Assembly (NCBI GenBank): GCA_014529385.2
Contig: CM043968.1
Span: 6,819,001 to 6,845,114, forward strand
Direction of reading: 5' to 3'
Source of the DNA: Adiantum capillus-veneris
Lineage: Eukaryota > Streptophyta > Polypodiopsida > Polypodiales > Pteridaceae
DNA length: 26,114 nt
The first letter of the stretch is position 1. Each line of letters begins with the position of its first letter. Below, piece by piece: positions 1-9,773 of the stretch. Position numbers and translations under genes: made by a program. Below the pieces are notes generated by a model. It did not search any database, had not been told where the DNA came from, and saw only the letters and a program-made list of their open reading frames with translations.

Positions 1-42
1 GCAAAAAAGGAGTGGGACAGACTGGCTAAGAAAAAATCCACC
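1..42 (+). pseudogene. Possible Ty3 gag scrap at window edge
   Basis: Codons 1-42 in frame 1 read AKKEWDRLAKKKST. The core KKEWDRL is identical to a stretch in the gag of element 1 (near 7314-7335), which has KKEWDRLSQ. The similarity fades after about 40 bases and the left part lies outside the window. It could be the end of another truncated retrotransposon gag, or chance in a lysine-rich stretch. Confidence 0.35.
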
Positions 43-285
43 CCTCTTCTTGGCACCTTTCTCCAATAATTGCACCCAAAATTGTGCACGTAGTTACATT
101 TTATTCATCCTACTCATTTCATCAATTACATCTTATTTATATTCCTAATCTCATTTAATTTTTCACTTAAGTAGAATTAAATTATAAATTAACCAGAGTG
201 CTTCATTAGCTGCATTGGTGTGTAGAAGATGACAATATAAGATAGACTAATAGTTCTAGTTTTGTCTGACATATTTATTGCTTAG

Positions 286-288
<3 letters not shown>

Positions 289-335
<47 letters not shown>
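289..335. repeat. (AG)n microsatellite
   Basis: Uninterrupted AG dinucleotide tract of 47 bases, the first of several long GA/CT tracts in the window. It has no coding meaning. Confidence 0.97.
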
Positions 336-339
<4 letters not shown>

Positions 340-543
340 GCTTACCACCATCAGTATGGTATCCCTAGTACATTGAAATCTTCCACCAACATCCCCCCAA
401 CAGAGCCTGACCGCATACGTGATTGCATTTGAAGAAAGGCCTTTCCATCACATCTCTAGTGAAATCATGTCAGTGCTTCCTTTCCACGGCCATGTATAGA
501 GAGGTGTTTGCTTTACATTGGTTAGAGCTTCCCTGCCGCAGCC

Positions 544-861
544 ATGGTGGGTATATCCGATAATCAAGGTGCTCCAAGAGACATCACGGAAAGGATGCCC
601 ATCAAGAACTTACATGCTTTTGGGCAACCGCTGATTAGCAATCTCATCATGAATATTGAACAAGAGTATACATCCGCAAGAAGAAAATGGAGAGAGCACA
701 GCAAAGAGAAAGAGAGAGAAAACCTATTACCATTTATCAAAGCATGTTTCCCTGGTTTTAAATTTGTACTGCCTCTTGTATGTTACGATTGTGACGCCCT
801 ATTTTTTATCCATGTACCTCGCAAAAGAACCACAAGAAGGGTTAGCATTTATAGAAATTGA
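544..861 (+). other. Unrecognised 105-codon ORF with good start context
   Basis: The ATG at 544 sits in a strong plant or Kozak-like context (gccgcagccATGG) and opens 105 codons. The first ~50 residues are mixed in composition (MVGISDNQGAPRDITERMP...), followed by a K/R/E-rich stretch and then a hydrophobic, cysteine-containing end. I recognise no family. It could be a first exon, part of a decayed transposon, or chance in AT-rich DNA. No splice structure or neighbouring gene supports it. Confidence 0.18.
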
Positions 862-1555
862 TGATACATATTATTTGAAATATGTTTACTTTTATATGTT
901 ATTCCCTTTTTGGCCTGCCAAAGGGCAAAGGCTATAGAGATGCCTTCTCTTTTTGTTGACTAAAATAGAAAAGAGGTTCAGTTGTATTTTCAAGCATTTT
1001 TTGATAGGAAAAAAATATTGATTGGTTTAAATAAGATAGTGGACACTCATTTAAATGAAGAGTGTGTAAATCTAATGATAGGCATGTCTTGAGTTTTGAA
1101 ATATGGAATGAATGCTCATTTACCAAAGAAAGATTTTGGGCTACCCTTGAAAGCATGAAACTTTGAAAGCTTTAGAGGTAAAGACTTAGCTATTGGGTGG
1201 CTTCACAAATCCCAAGAGTTACCTTTTTCATTTTGAGAAGTTCTTTCATCCACCTTTTCATTTTAAGAAGTTCTTTCATCCCGTTGGAACTTGAGGTGAT
1301 AGACTAAAGAAGTCAGTTTTGCTAGTTCAAACTTTAAGGAAGGGATCTATCCTTTGGAGCCTTAACTTCTAGAGATGTTTTACTTTTATCTTTACAGATT
1401 TTAAAGCTAAGTTTAAAACTTAATGATGTAAAACTTTTAAAGTAAAGTCTTCAATGAAGACCTAGAGTTTTTTTTTCTAAGGTAAAAATTTGAATTAAAG
1501 AAAGTGAAAAGGTTACATGGAGGGTTACCCCGACGTGCTATAGTTTTAAGGCTTA
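862..1555. other. AT-rich DNA without a recognised gene
   Basis: No coding feature is supported. The one visible structure is a short imperfect tandem duplication at about 1221-1281: a ~30-base unit containing cattttgagaagttctttcatcc occurs twice in a row with one clear G/A difference. The rest is AT-rich sequence with oligo-A and oligo-T runs. Confidence 0.5.
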
Positions 1556-1795
1556 GAACTTTAGAGCTTTTAAAGTGGGATTTACATCTTAGGGATGTAG
1601 AGTTTTAAATTTGTAAATTTGTAAAGGAAGCTCTAGAGTTTAAAGATGTAGAATTTTTAAAGTGGGCTCTAGAGCTTAGGGAGGTAGAGCTTATGGGGTG
1701 CTATATTAATTCAATTCTATGTGCTTACGTTTTTTTTTTTCTGAAGCTTAGAGATATAGAGCTTTTAAAGTGGGATCTAGACTTAAATCAAGGCC
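1556..1795 (+). repeat. Degenerate short tandem repeat, agagcttttaaagtgggat type
   Basis: At least three diverged copies of a unit of the form (t)agagcttttaaagtggg, then a lysine/leucine-free AT-rich stretch, then gcttagggatgtagag are seen near 1560, 1650 and 1750. The spacing is about 90-100 bases. Copies differ by substitutions and small indels. It is non-coding and its function is unknown. Confidence 0.5.
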
Positions 1796-2369
1796 TAAAA
1801 AATGACACCTATTTTTTTTTTGGCAAGGGCTATTTTGCTTATCAAAACAAATGCTTTAAAAAAACCTCATGTCATTTGACTGCTAGAATCTCAAAACTGT
1901 CTATCATTTTTTGTGTTTATACCCTTTAGTTAACGTTATATTATATGGCAAACTATATAAGTTGATTGCATTACACAAAGCATATGAAAGAGGGCTTGAA
2001 AAATTGCATGTCAAAAAAGAAATTTCTATTATGCCTGGCAGACCTAGTGATTTTATCACTTGTTATGTTTGGAAGAAAAAAAGAAAACATGCAAGTCTCC
2101 TTGCATGGGGGAGGTTGCACAGTCCTTCCTAATTTTTATAATACGACGGAACGTGCCATTCCCATGACAGCGTGCAATTTTCAGTGTGTTCATTTCACAG
2201 CGTTCTCAACGATCAAGAGTAAAATGTGGTAGTTCTTACTCACCGTACATTCAAACATCTCGTGTTTGTAAATGTACAAGAGTTGTGTCCAGGGTTCTTT
2301 ACATGTTGACTGCAATGAAACATAATAACATCAGGAACGTCTCAAATTTAAGTAGGAAGCATGATATAT
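1796..2369. other. AT-rich DNA without a recognised gene
   Basis: Several ORFs of 60-90 codons are possible but none shows family motifs, a composition shift or a plausible neighbour. The PPR-derived sequence starts to the right of this stretch. Confidence 0.4.
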
Positions 2370-2563
2370 TTTTCTAGAAGTTTTTGTGCTTTTTGAAGAA
2401 CACCATAATTGGCATACATGTCGTCCCAGGTAATGCCAAGCACAACTTCTTTTTTCAATAGCCCGTGACTAACAATATCATCGTGAATTTTGTTGCTCAT
2501 ATCACTATCTTACATATTTCCACATGACTTCAAGAGGAAAGTATAGGTGATTGCATATGGAGC

Positions 2564-2873
2564 GATGTTCTCGCTTTGTATGTGTTGAAAGTAGCCCAGG
2601 GCTTTCTGGACCTGCCCCATTTGGCATACATGTCGACAAAGGCAATGCCAAGCATAAAGATTTTTTCGACAATCCCTAACTAACAGTATGATCGTAGGTT
2701 CTTTTGTCTATCTTAGCATCTTCGATGTCCTCGCTTTGTATGTGTTGAAAGTAGCCCAGGGCTTTCTGGACCTGCCCCATTTGGCATACATGTCGACAAA
2801 GGCAGAAAGATTTTTTCGACAATCCCTAACTAACAGTATGATCGTAGGTTCTTTTGTCTATCTTAGCATCTTC
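2564..2873 (-). repeat. Near-identical 160/150-bp tandem duplication inside PPR array
   Basis: Copy 1 spans 2564-2723 and copy 2 spans 2724-2873. They match base for base except for one T/C difference at their start and a 10-bp deletion in copy 2 (copy 1 has ggcaatgccaagcataaaga, copy 2 has ggcagaaaga). The unit covers a VDMYAKCG-type PPR end. The near identity shows a much younger event than the surrounding, well-diverged PPR modules. Confidence 0.92.
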
Positions 2874-3102
2874 CAAATTGCCACATGCCTTCTAGATGCA
2901 AGCATAGGTGATTACATCAAGAGAAATGTCCTCGCTTCGCATGTTGGAAACAGCCAGCCAGAGCTTCTTGGCCCTGTCCTTGTTGGACATATCCCACAAT
3001 GAATGCACTTGAAGAGATGACATTTTGACATCCAACCAAAGTTTCTTGGCCATGTCCCTTTTGAGCATATCCCACAATCAATGCACTTGAAGAGACGACA
3101 TT
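2617..3102 (-). repeat. PPR module copy M1
   Basis: The module starts (plus-strand view) with the VDMYAKC-coding block, passes an ITYACIL block near 2896, and ends with two consecutive copies of the half motif NVVSSSALIVGYxQQGQGQEAL, 78 bases apart (ttcttgg at 2965 and 3043). It contains the young 150-bp second copy of the local tandem duplication. It matches M2, M3 and M4 in block order. Confidence 0.7.
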
Positions 3103-4052
3103 CCGAAAATCAAGGCAGTGCCACATGCGTTCAAGATGAAAGCATAGGTGATTGCATCTGGGGAGATTCCCTCGCTTTGCATCTGTTGAAAATAGCCTAG
3201 GGCTTTTTCCCATCTCACCATCAATGCGATCTAAAGAGAGAGACGCATGTAGAGGGTGCTCATTACAAATAAGGATGCATAACTTTCCAAAGAACATTAA
3301 CTCGCTTGATCATTGGTACCAACTCCTCCATGCGAAATACATAAGTCGGAGTTTGAGCTTGGATTTGTGTAAACTTGTAACTATGTTGCGAGGAAAATTG
3401 GAGGCCAAAAATCACAAAGCAAGTAAGGATTTGGTTCTGGCATACATGCTTTCAAGATGCAAGCATAGATGATTACATTAGGAGAAATATCCTTGCTTTA
3501 CATATTGGAAACAGTCTATGCATTCAAGACAAAAGCATAGGCGATTGCATCTAGAGAGATGCCCTCGCTTTGCATCTCTTGAAATAGACTTGGGCTTTTT
3601 CCCATCTTAGCATCTTCCATATTGCCACATGCCTTCAAGATGCAAGCATAGGTGATTGCATATAGAGAGACGCGCTCACTTCACATAAAGAGATGTGCTT
3701 GCTTTGCATCAGCTCAAAATAGTCTAGAGCTTGATGGCTCTACCCTTGTTCGGCACATCCAAAAATCAATGCGTTCCAAGAGGCAACATTCTGTACAAGA
3801 AGCTCCTCAAGCACTTTTTGTGCTTTCTCAAGCGCACCATATTTGACATACATGTCGTCCAAGGCAATGCCAAGCACAACTTCTTTTTTCATCAACACCT
3901 AATTAACAACATTGTCGTGAATTTTTGTTGCCCATATCACCGTCTTGCATAGAGCCACATGACTTCAAGAGGCAAGTATAGGTGATTGCATCTGGAGCAA
4001 TTTCGTTGCTTTGCATTTGGTGAAAATAGCCCATGGCTTCGTGGCCCTGCCA

Positions 4053-4352
4053 CATTTGGCATACATGTCGACCAAGGCAATGCCAAGCATAAAGATTTTT
4101 TTGAGAGTCCCTAACTAACAGTATGATTGTAAGTTCTTTTGCCTATGCTAGCATCTTCCAAATTGCCACATGCCTTCAAGATGCAAGCATACGTGATTAC
4201 ATCAACCAACCAGAGATTCTTGGCCCTGTCCTTGTGGGACATATCCCGCAATCAATGCACTTGAAGAGACGACATTCCGCAAAGCTTGTTGGCATCGTCC
4301 TTGTTGGGAATATCCCACAATAAATGCACTTGAAGAGATGACATTCCAAACA
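4053..4352 (-). repeat. PPR module copy M2
   Basis: Same block order as M1, with corresponding landmarks 1434-1435 bases to the right (aatgccaagc at 2432 versus 3866, and at 2644 versus 4079). It lacks about 40 bases after the ITYACIL block, between 'gattacatcaa' and 'ccagag'. Its two half-motif copies are 69 bases apart, against 78 in M1 and M4. Confidence 0.7.
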
Positions 4353-4804
4353 TCAAGATAGTGACACATGCCTCCAAGACGTCTGGAGAGATGTCCTTGC
4401 TTTGCATCTGTTGAAAATAGCCCAGGGATTTTGCCCATCTTAGCATCTTCCAAATTTCCGCATGCCTTCAAGATGCAAGCATAGGTGATTGCAATCAAAG
4501 ATAGACCTTCCCTTCGCATCTGGTAAAAACACCCAGAGCTTTCTTGCCACAGCCTAGAGCTTTCTAGAGCTACTCTTGTTGCGAACATTTCAAAATCAGT
4601 GCATTCTGAGAGGAGACATTTCGAATAGGAATCCCCTCAAGCACTTTTCATGCTATCTCAAGCGCACCACATTTAGCATACATATCAGTGCCAAGCACGA
4701 TATCTTTTTTCTTGCGTAGAGACGCATGCCTTCAAGATTCATGCGTAGGTGATTTATGGAGAGAGGCCTTCTTTAGAAAACAGCCCAAGGCTTTCAAGCC
4801 TTGC

Positions 4805-5080
4805 CACATTTGGCATACATGTCGACCAAGGCAATGCCAAGCATAAAGATTTTTTCGACAATCCTTGACTAGGAGTATGATCGTAAGTTCTTTTGCCTAT
4901 CCCAGCGTCTTTCGAATTTACAAATGCCTTCAAGATGCAAGCATAGGTGATTACATCAAGAGAAATGTCCTCGCTTTGCATGTTGGAAACAGCCAGCCAA
5001 AGCTTCTTGGCCATGTCCATGTTGGGCATATCCCGCAATCAATGCACTTGAAGAGACGACATTCCATCAGCCAGCGAAAG
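4805..5080 (-). repeat. PPR module copy M3, left part
   Basis: Starts 752 bases after M2 with the same VDMYAKC block. It runs through the ITYACILKA block near 4933 and the first half-motif copy (4999-5062). It is then cut at 'ccagcgaaag' (5080), exactly where M4 continues 'ccagccaaagcttgttggcc'. The missing continuation is found at 12733, on the far side of LTR element 1. Confidence 0.75.
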
Positions 5081-6531
5081 GGAAAAGAATTATCTAATTA
5101 TTTATGTGCACATCAGAATAGATCTAACAATTATGGGGCCTCAGGTGCGTCCAAGTTTGGGCCAGAGCACCTTAGGGAGACCCTAGCAGAAAATACCATG
5201 AAGCCCTAGTGATTGGGAAATCGGGTCTTCAATGAAGGGGTAGATAGTAGCCTCAGATTTTAGGCTCAGTAGATTCCGTGTGCTAGTGCAAGCATAGGAA
5301 TGAGATGGGGTCCTTAACAACAGTAACCCTAAGGCCTGAATTATTTTTACGGCCTTAGGGTAAGTCAATTAAATTATTTTAAATGATTTGCGCTGGACCA
5401 AATGGCCGGACAAGTACGAACAGATAATGCCAGAGCAGTGTCGGTATGGCATTGTGCTGGGGAGCAGCTAACATTTCATTAGTAGCATCTGTGTGTGCAG
5501 TTGTGAGTTAATTTGCACATTTCATTAATAGCTTAGGGACTTTAAATGTGAAAGTTGAATGGTTTTAAAGTTATTAAGTAAGTGTGCCACTTGGCACACT
5601 TACCAATGCAAAACTAGCTCTCCCACTCTCATCCTCTTTCTCTTCTAGCGTCCCCTCTTCCTGCTGGCTTGAAAGAGTACCCCACCCCCCTATACCCATA
5701 TTTGGCAGTGCTCCTACCCCCCCAATTGGTGAGTATTCTCAGCATTTGATCCCTCCTTTAGACCAGCCCCTTACGACATATGTGGTGGCCTCGTGCTCCC
5801 ATTGTCTAGAACAAGGGTTCTCATAGCCATAGCCAGCTTTTGGTGAAGTTTCATCGCAAGAAGTTGCAGCAGGCACTCTCTTCGTAGAGTGTGGTGGCTG
5901 TAAATTCTCCATTTTCATCCCTTAATGATCTCTTTTAGGGTGAATTTCAGTAAAGTACACATAGAATCTAGTTCTTCTCTACCTACACTACGCGTACACA
6001 AAAGTTTGGTGCGATTCCATCGCGAAAAAGGTCTCTATTTCGGCTTTGGAAGGTGCTCAGGTAACATTTTCAAGTTATGTGCAGAAAATTACAGCAAGCA
6101 TGTGTGCATGCATTTTGCGTGTTTCTCCCTTGTTTTTGTTGCAAGAATGATTATGCATAAAGGGACACAGTTAGCGGAAGATAGACTTTCATTTTTGAGA
6201 GCTTCCGTTGGGTTTTGTGGAAGATAGAATCTCGTTTTCGAAAGCTTCCCAAAATCTCATAGCAAAGGGAAAATCCTCTCAATATTTAGAGAGTAGCTTT
6301 CACACTCTCTCAGTCAGAAGCAGAAAAGAAAGAATAGAGGATGGGCTATTGCCCCATTCCTGTGCTTGTAAAGATTCTCCCTTAGTAATAAAGATAATCT
6401 CTTTATGGGGGGGAACCAGCCCATCTTCTTGTCCCCAATGAAGTGTCAAGCTTTTCCTCCCTCTCTCTCTAATTCTCTTGAGTATTTGAAATACAATTAA
6501 AGTCAGTTTACGCTTCCGTATTTTTGTGACA
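5081..6531 (+). repeat. 5' LTR of element 1, 5'-truncated
   Basis: Matches 11235-12732 along its length (roughly 93% by eye over a 340-base sample) and ends in ...gtgaca at 6531. It begins at 'ggaaaagaattatcta', whereas the 3' LTR has about 41-48 more bases starting with the canonical TG (tgtaactatg). It carries a G7 run (6407-6413) and a short CT tract (6461-6470), both much longer in the 3' LTR. Confidence 0.9.
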
Positions 6532-6532
6532 G

Positions 6533-6548
6533 TGGTATCACAACAAGG
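6533..6548 (+). promoter_or_regulatory. Primer-binding site, initiator tRNA-Met type
   Basis: One base after the LTR end, TGGTATCA (6533-6540) matches the common plant PBS TGGTATCAGAGC complementary to the 3' end of initiator tRNA-Met. It then departs (CAACAAGG instead of GAGC). The intact version is seen in element 2 at the same offset. Confidence 0.8.
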
Positions 6549-6597
6549 TCATCTCTCTGTTTCTTAAGGGATTGATGACTCCTGGCAAACTGCAGAA

Positions 6598-7803
6598 ATG
6601 GGAGGACGCGAGATAGAGTTCTCTCTCCTTCAACAGCGGATGGCAGAGTTGCAAAAAGCTCTCTCCCATCCAGAAGTCCAAAAGATTCTCCATACTCTTG
6701 AGAAAGGGAAGAAGAAAGTGCCGATGGGATCGGAAGAAATCCCGCAGAACCCAAAGACGCAAGAACCAAAGAAAGATCCTTTAATTGGAACCTCCCGCAT
6801 GCACGAGAGGCAGAGGAAACCTCCAAAATGTCATGTGCGGTTTAATCCAAAGTTTCAAGAGCAGGATCCTCCTGATTCTCCTCAGTTTTCTTTCATGAAG
6901 GATCTGGATGACATAGTCGCTCCAGAAGACATGTTTCTTGATGATCTGTCACAGCAAGAAGTGAATTCAAGGGAAAGGACTCTTGTCCACAAGGAGTATA
7001 AGCATAGAAAGAAGAAGCACCACAGGCAGAAAACATTCAAGTCAGGAGACAAAGATGTAAAATTCGACATCTACAATGGACAACATGATAATGACAAAGC
7101 TTTGGTTTCCATCTGCCAATTTGAAGTTGCATTTGCAGAAGGGAACTTTAAAGAAATATCCAAGCTTCGCCATGTCAATATGTACCTGAAAGGCACCGCC
7201 AGCAATTGGTGGTTAACCCTGATCCTAGAAAAATGCAAACCCCAAGATTGGACTGCTTTCAAGAAGGAGTTCTACGCACTGTTCCTTCCTCCAGACTATG
7301 AGGAAGAGGTAAAGAAAGAATGGGATCGACTCTCACAGTCAGAGAACGAAACTGTTCCATGATATGTGGATAGGTTTTGGGACATTCTCTTGAAAGTCAC
7401 TCCATTCAAGAAGATTGAAGATTCAGAGAAGATGCGCAAGTTTGAAGCAGGATTGCATGAAGCCTTGCAAAAGGCTATGAAGCTTTACCCTCGAGGTAAC
7501 TTGCAGATACTTATGGAATCAGCTCACATAGCTGATGGAATACATGACAAGGGTACTCCCAGGAAGATGGAGCAAAGCACCTATCATGCCAAGCAGAAGG
7601 CTCTCCATGAGCAACCTACCTCTACTTCTTCTTCTCAAAAGAAGAAAAGAACCGCCTCCGATGCAGAAGCAAAGCCAAATCAGCCCAAGAAAGGGAAATA
7701 TCTCTCTCCTGCTGAATTGAGAACCTACATCAACAAAGGAAGATGCTTCAAGTGTGGAAAAATTGGACATATGAAGGGTGAGTGCCCTACTAAAACCCCG
7801 CAA
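6598..7803 (+). pseudogene. gag: gag of element 1 (capsid and zinc knuckle), broken
   Basis: The ATG at 6598 opens a lysine-rich N-terminal part with a predicted helical stretch (QQRMAELQKALSHPEVQKIL). A capsid core follows with the typical pattern LKGTASNWW..L and W.AFKKEFYALFLP (about 7071-7300), then the KKEWDRLSQ segment. A TGA at 7360-7362 interrupts the frame, which carries on as YVDRFWDILLKVTPF. Near the end lies a CCHC zinc knuckle, CX2CX4HX4C, at 7744-7785 (CFKCGKIGHMKGEC), which binds the packaged RNA. Gag forms the virus-like particle of the element. Apart from the stop the protein is well preserved and continues in frame into the protease. Confidence 0.9.
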
Positions 7804-8300
7804 CCACCCTCTTCTAATGCAGTCCTAGATGTACAGGGAAATACAACCAAGGATGGAAAAGAAAGAGTTCTTCTCAAAGGATGGGGTAGTATCAACAACC
7901 AATGGGCTCTTATTTTGTTTGATCCTGGCAGTACATACAATTTCATCTCTGCAAAGCTAGCTGATGACCTGAATTTACAGCCCAACCATTTTGGAGTTTA
8001 AATTCAAGCACAATCTGCTTTCAAAGGGCAGAACTCCAGCTCTACTCCAATCATAGGGAAGCTGAATTTGAATGTCGACAACTACAAAGATCAAGAGTCT
8101 TTCTTACTAGCTTCACTTGAAGGGTGTGATGTCATCTTGGGAATGCCTTGGCACTACAAGATGCATCCTATTCCTGACGTTCAGAAAACTTTATCCTTTG
8201 ATCATAAAAGAAAGGAATATCTTGTACTTGCGGATGCAGGTGATTGGCGTATCCCCATCGCCAATCACATTGAAATCAAGAAAGAAATGAAAAAGTGTGT
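7804..8300 (+). pseudogene. pol: Aspartic protease region of element 1, broken
   Basis: In the gag frame, WALILFDPGSTYNFISAKLA contains the active-site aspartate (codon 7921-7923) of a retropepsin-like protease. DPG in place of DSG is frequent in plant Ty3 elements. The conserved downstream strand GCDVILGMPWHYK lies near 8128-8163. A TAA at 7999-8001 interrupts the domain; the same frame continues from 8002 with good similarity. The protease cuts the Gag-Pol polyprotein. Confidence 0.85.
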
Positions 8301-9230
8301 TTTAGCGCTTAATTTTTGCAAGAGAGAGAGAGATGTGTCTGCTTCACAAATTTCTTCCTCTTTAGAGCAAAAAAGACTTAAGCTATTAGAAAGTTTCAAA
8401 GATTGTTTTGCAGACGAACTTCCAAATGAACTCCCACCTTCTCGACTTGAGGATCATACAATTGATTTGATCCCAGGAAGTTCTCCTCCAAATCAGCCCC
8501 CTTATCGAGTTAGTCTAATGTAGCAAGAGGAAATCCTCAAACAAGTCAACGAACTTTTGGAAAGGGCTTAATAAGACCTAGTACTTCTCCATATTGTTCA
8601 CTTGTCTTGCTAGTACTGAAAAAGGATGGCACATTCCGCATGTGCATAGACTATAGATCTCTAAACAAGATCACAATCAAGAATCGGTTTCCAATCCCTC
8701 GGATTGATGACATTCTTGATAAGTTACAAGGAGCAAGTGTCTTTAGTCGTATAGACTTGAACAGCAGGTATCATCAAATCCGCATAGCTCCTCAAGATGT
8801 GCATAAGACTTCATTTAGAACAACCTTCGGGTTGTATGAATTCTTAATGATGCCTTTTGGACTCACTAATGCACCAACCACATTCAACAGAAAGATGGAT
8901 AGAATTTTCCACTCATATAGAATATTTACAAGAGTTTTCTTCGATGAAGTCTTAATCTTCTCAGAGACGGAAGACAAACACTATAAGCATCTCACATTAG
9001 TGTTTGAAGAATTACACAAACACAAATTATTTGTGAATGCTAAGAAGAGTGAGTTCTTTCTAAAAGAAATCCACTATTTGGGCCATATAGTATCTCACAA
9101 CCAGGTGAAAATGGACCTTGATAAGATTTAAGCAGTTGTAGAATGGCCTATGCCAACTATAGTACATGACGTATGAAGTTTTCTCGGCCTCTGTTCCTAT
9201 TATCGGCATTTCATTCGAGCCTTTGCTTCC
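8301..9230 (+). pseudogene. pol: Reverse transcriptase of element 1, broken and active site altered
   Basis: The linker DELPNELPPSRLEDHTIDLIPG and PPYRVSLM precede a TAG at 8521-8523. A one-base loss in the run near 8565 shifts the frame. RT then runs in the third frame: LVLKKDGTFRMCIDYRSLN, FSRIDLNSRYHQIRI (usually K.GYHQIR), FRTTFGLYEFLMMPFGLTNAPTTF, then FFDEVLIFS at 8937-8963 where the family has Y-x-D-D. Both the tyrosine and the second catalytic aspartate are therefore changed. Stops TAA 9129-9131 and TGA 9174-9176 follow. The D-to-E change alone would be expected to cripple DNA synthesis. Confidence 0.92.
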
Positions 9231-9773
9231 ATAGTGGGTCATCTCCATGATCTGACAAAGAAGCGGATTCCTTCTATTTGGGGACCTGGACAAAAACAAG
9301 CTTTTGGAAAGCTTAAGTATCTACTCAGTCACGAACCTGTTCTCACCATCCCTGATCTTTGCAAGCCTTTCGAGGTGTACTGCGATGCATCTGGAGATTG
9401 TGTAGGAGCAGTTTTGAACCAAGAGGGTCACGCCATAGCCTACAAAAGTCGGCGCCTTAAAGATGCAGAGTTGCATGCTTCCATATATGAGAAAGAGCTA
9501 ATGGCAGTAATTCATGCTCTTTCCATTTGGAAACATTATCTATTAGGAGCTGATTTTATAATCAAGACAGATCATCAGAGTCTTCGCTACTTTCTCACAC
9601 AGAAAAAGTTATCAGAAAAGAAGATGAGATGGGCCAACTTTCTTTCAATGTTCCATTTTTAGATTTTACACACTTTTGGAACAAAGAATGCAGTTGCAGA
9701 TGATCTCTCCAGGCGTCCAAAGATCAATGCACTGACAAGAATTTATCATGAGGAACTAGAATCTCTCAGTGAG
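9231..9773 (+). pseudogene. pol: RNase H of element 1, broken
   Basis: Continues the RT frame: FEVYCDASGDCVGAVLNQ supplies the first acidic residue, YEKELMAVIHAL the glutamate and KTDHQSLRYFL the next aspartate of the RNase H fold, followed by KKMRWANFLSMF. A TAG at 9660-9662 breaks the frame just before the tether ILHTFGTKNAVADDLSRRP. The domain degrades the RNA strand of the RNA-DNA hybrid during replication. Active-site residues are still present. Confidence 0.9.

Larger units (their letters stand above)
2370..5080 (-). pseudogene. Decayed PLS-type PPR array, distal segment
   Basis: Read on the minus strand, this segment repeatedly encodes PPR motifs: DVITYACILKACGN (at least eleven times, e.g. 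near 2896, 3136, 3638, 4470, 4933), the S-type end VDMYAKCG..LEKAQK (near 2414, 2620, 2780, 3842, 4056, 4808) and NVVSSSALIVGYAQQGQGQEAL. Working PLS-class PPR proteins bind organelle RNA one base per repeat and act in RNA editing or splicing in plastids and mitochondria. Here no open stretch exceeds ~128 codons, and repeats are frameshifted, deleted or duplicated, so no working protein is possible. No E, DYW or transit-peptide part was seen. The right end is cut by LTR element 1. The left boundary is near DDMYANYGVLQKAQKLLE at ~2377-2430, beyond which the similarity stops. Confidence 0.85.

Noticed and set aside
3152-3472. Plus-strand ORFs within the PPR array
   Set aside because: They are antisense shadows; all family motifs are on the minus strand.
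2370-5080. The repeat-rich minus-strand array as a CRISPR or a new RNA repeat system
   Set aside because: The units translate into PPR motifs, vary in spacing from 74 to 358 bases and are diverged. They are decayed coding repeats.
8792-8977. Minus-strand ORFs inside gag-pol of element 1
   Set aside because: Shadows of the plus-strand domains, with no family signature.
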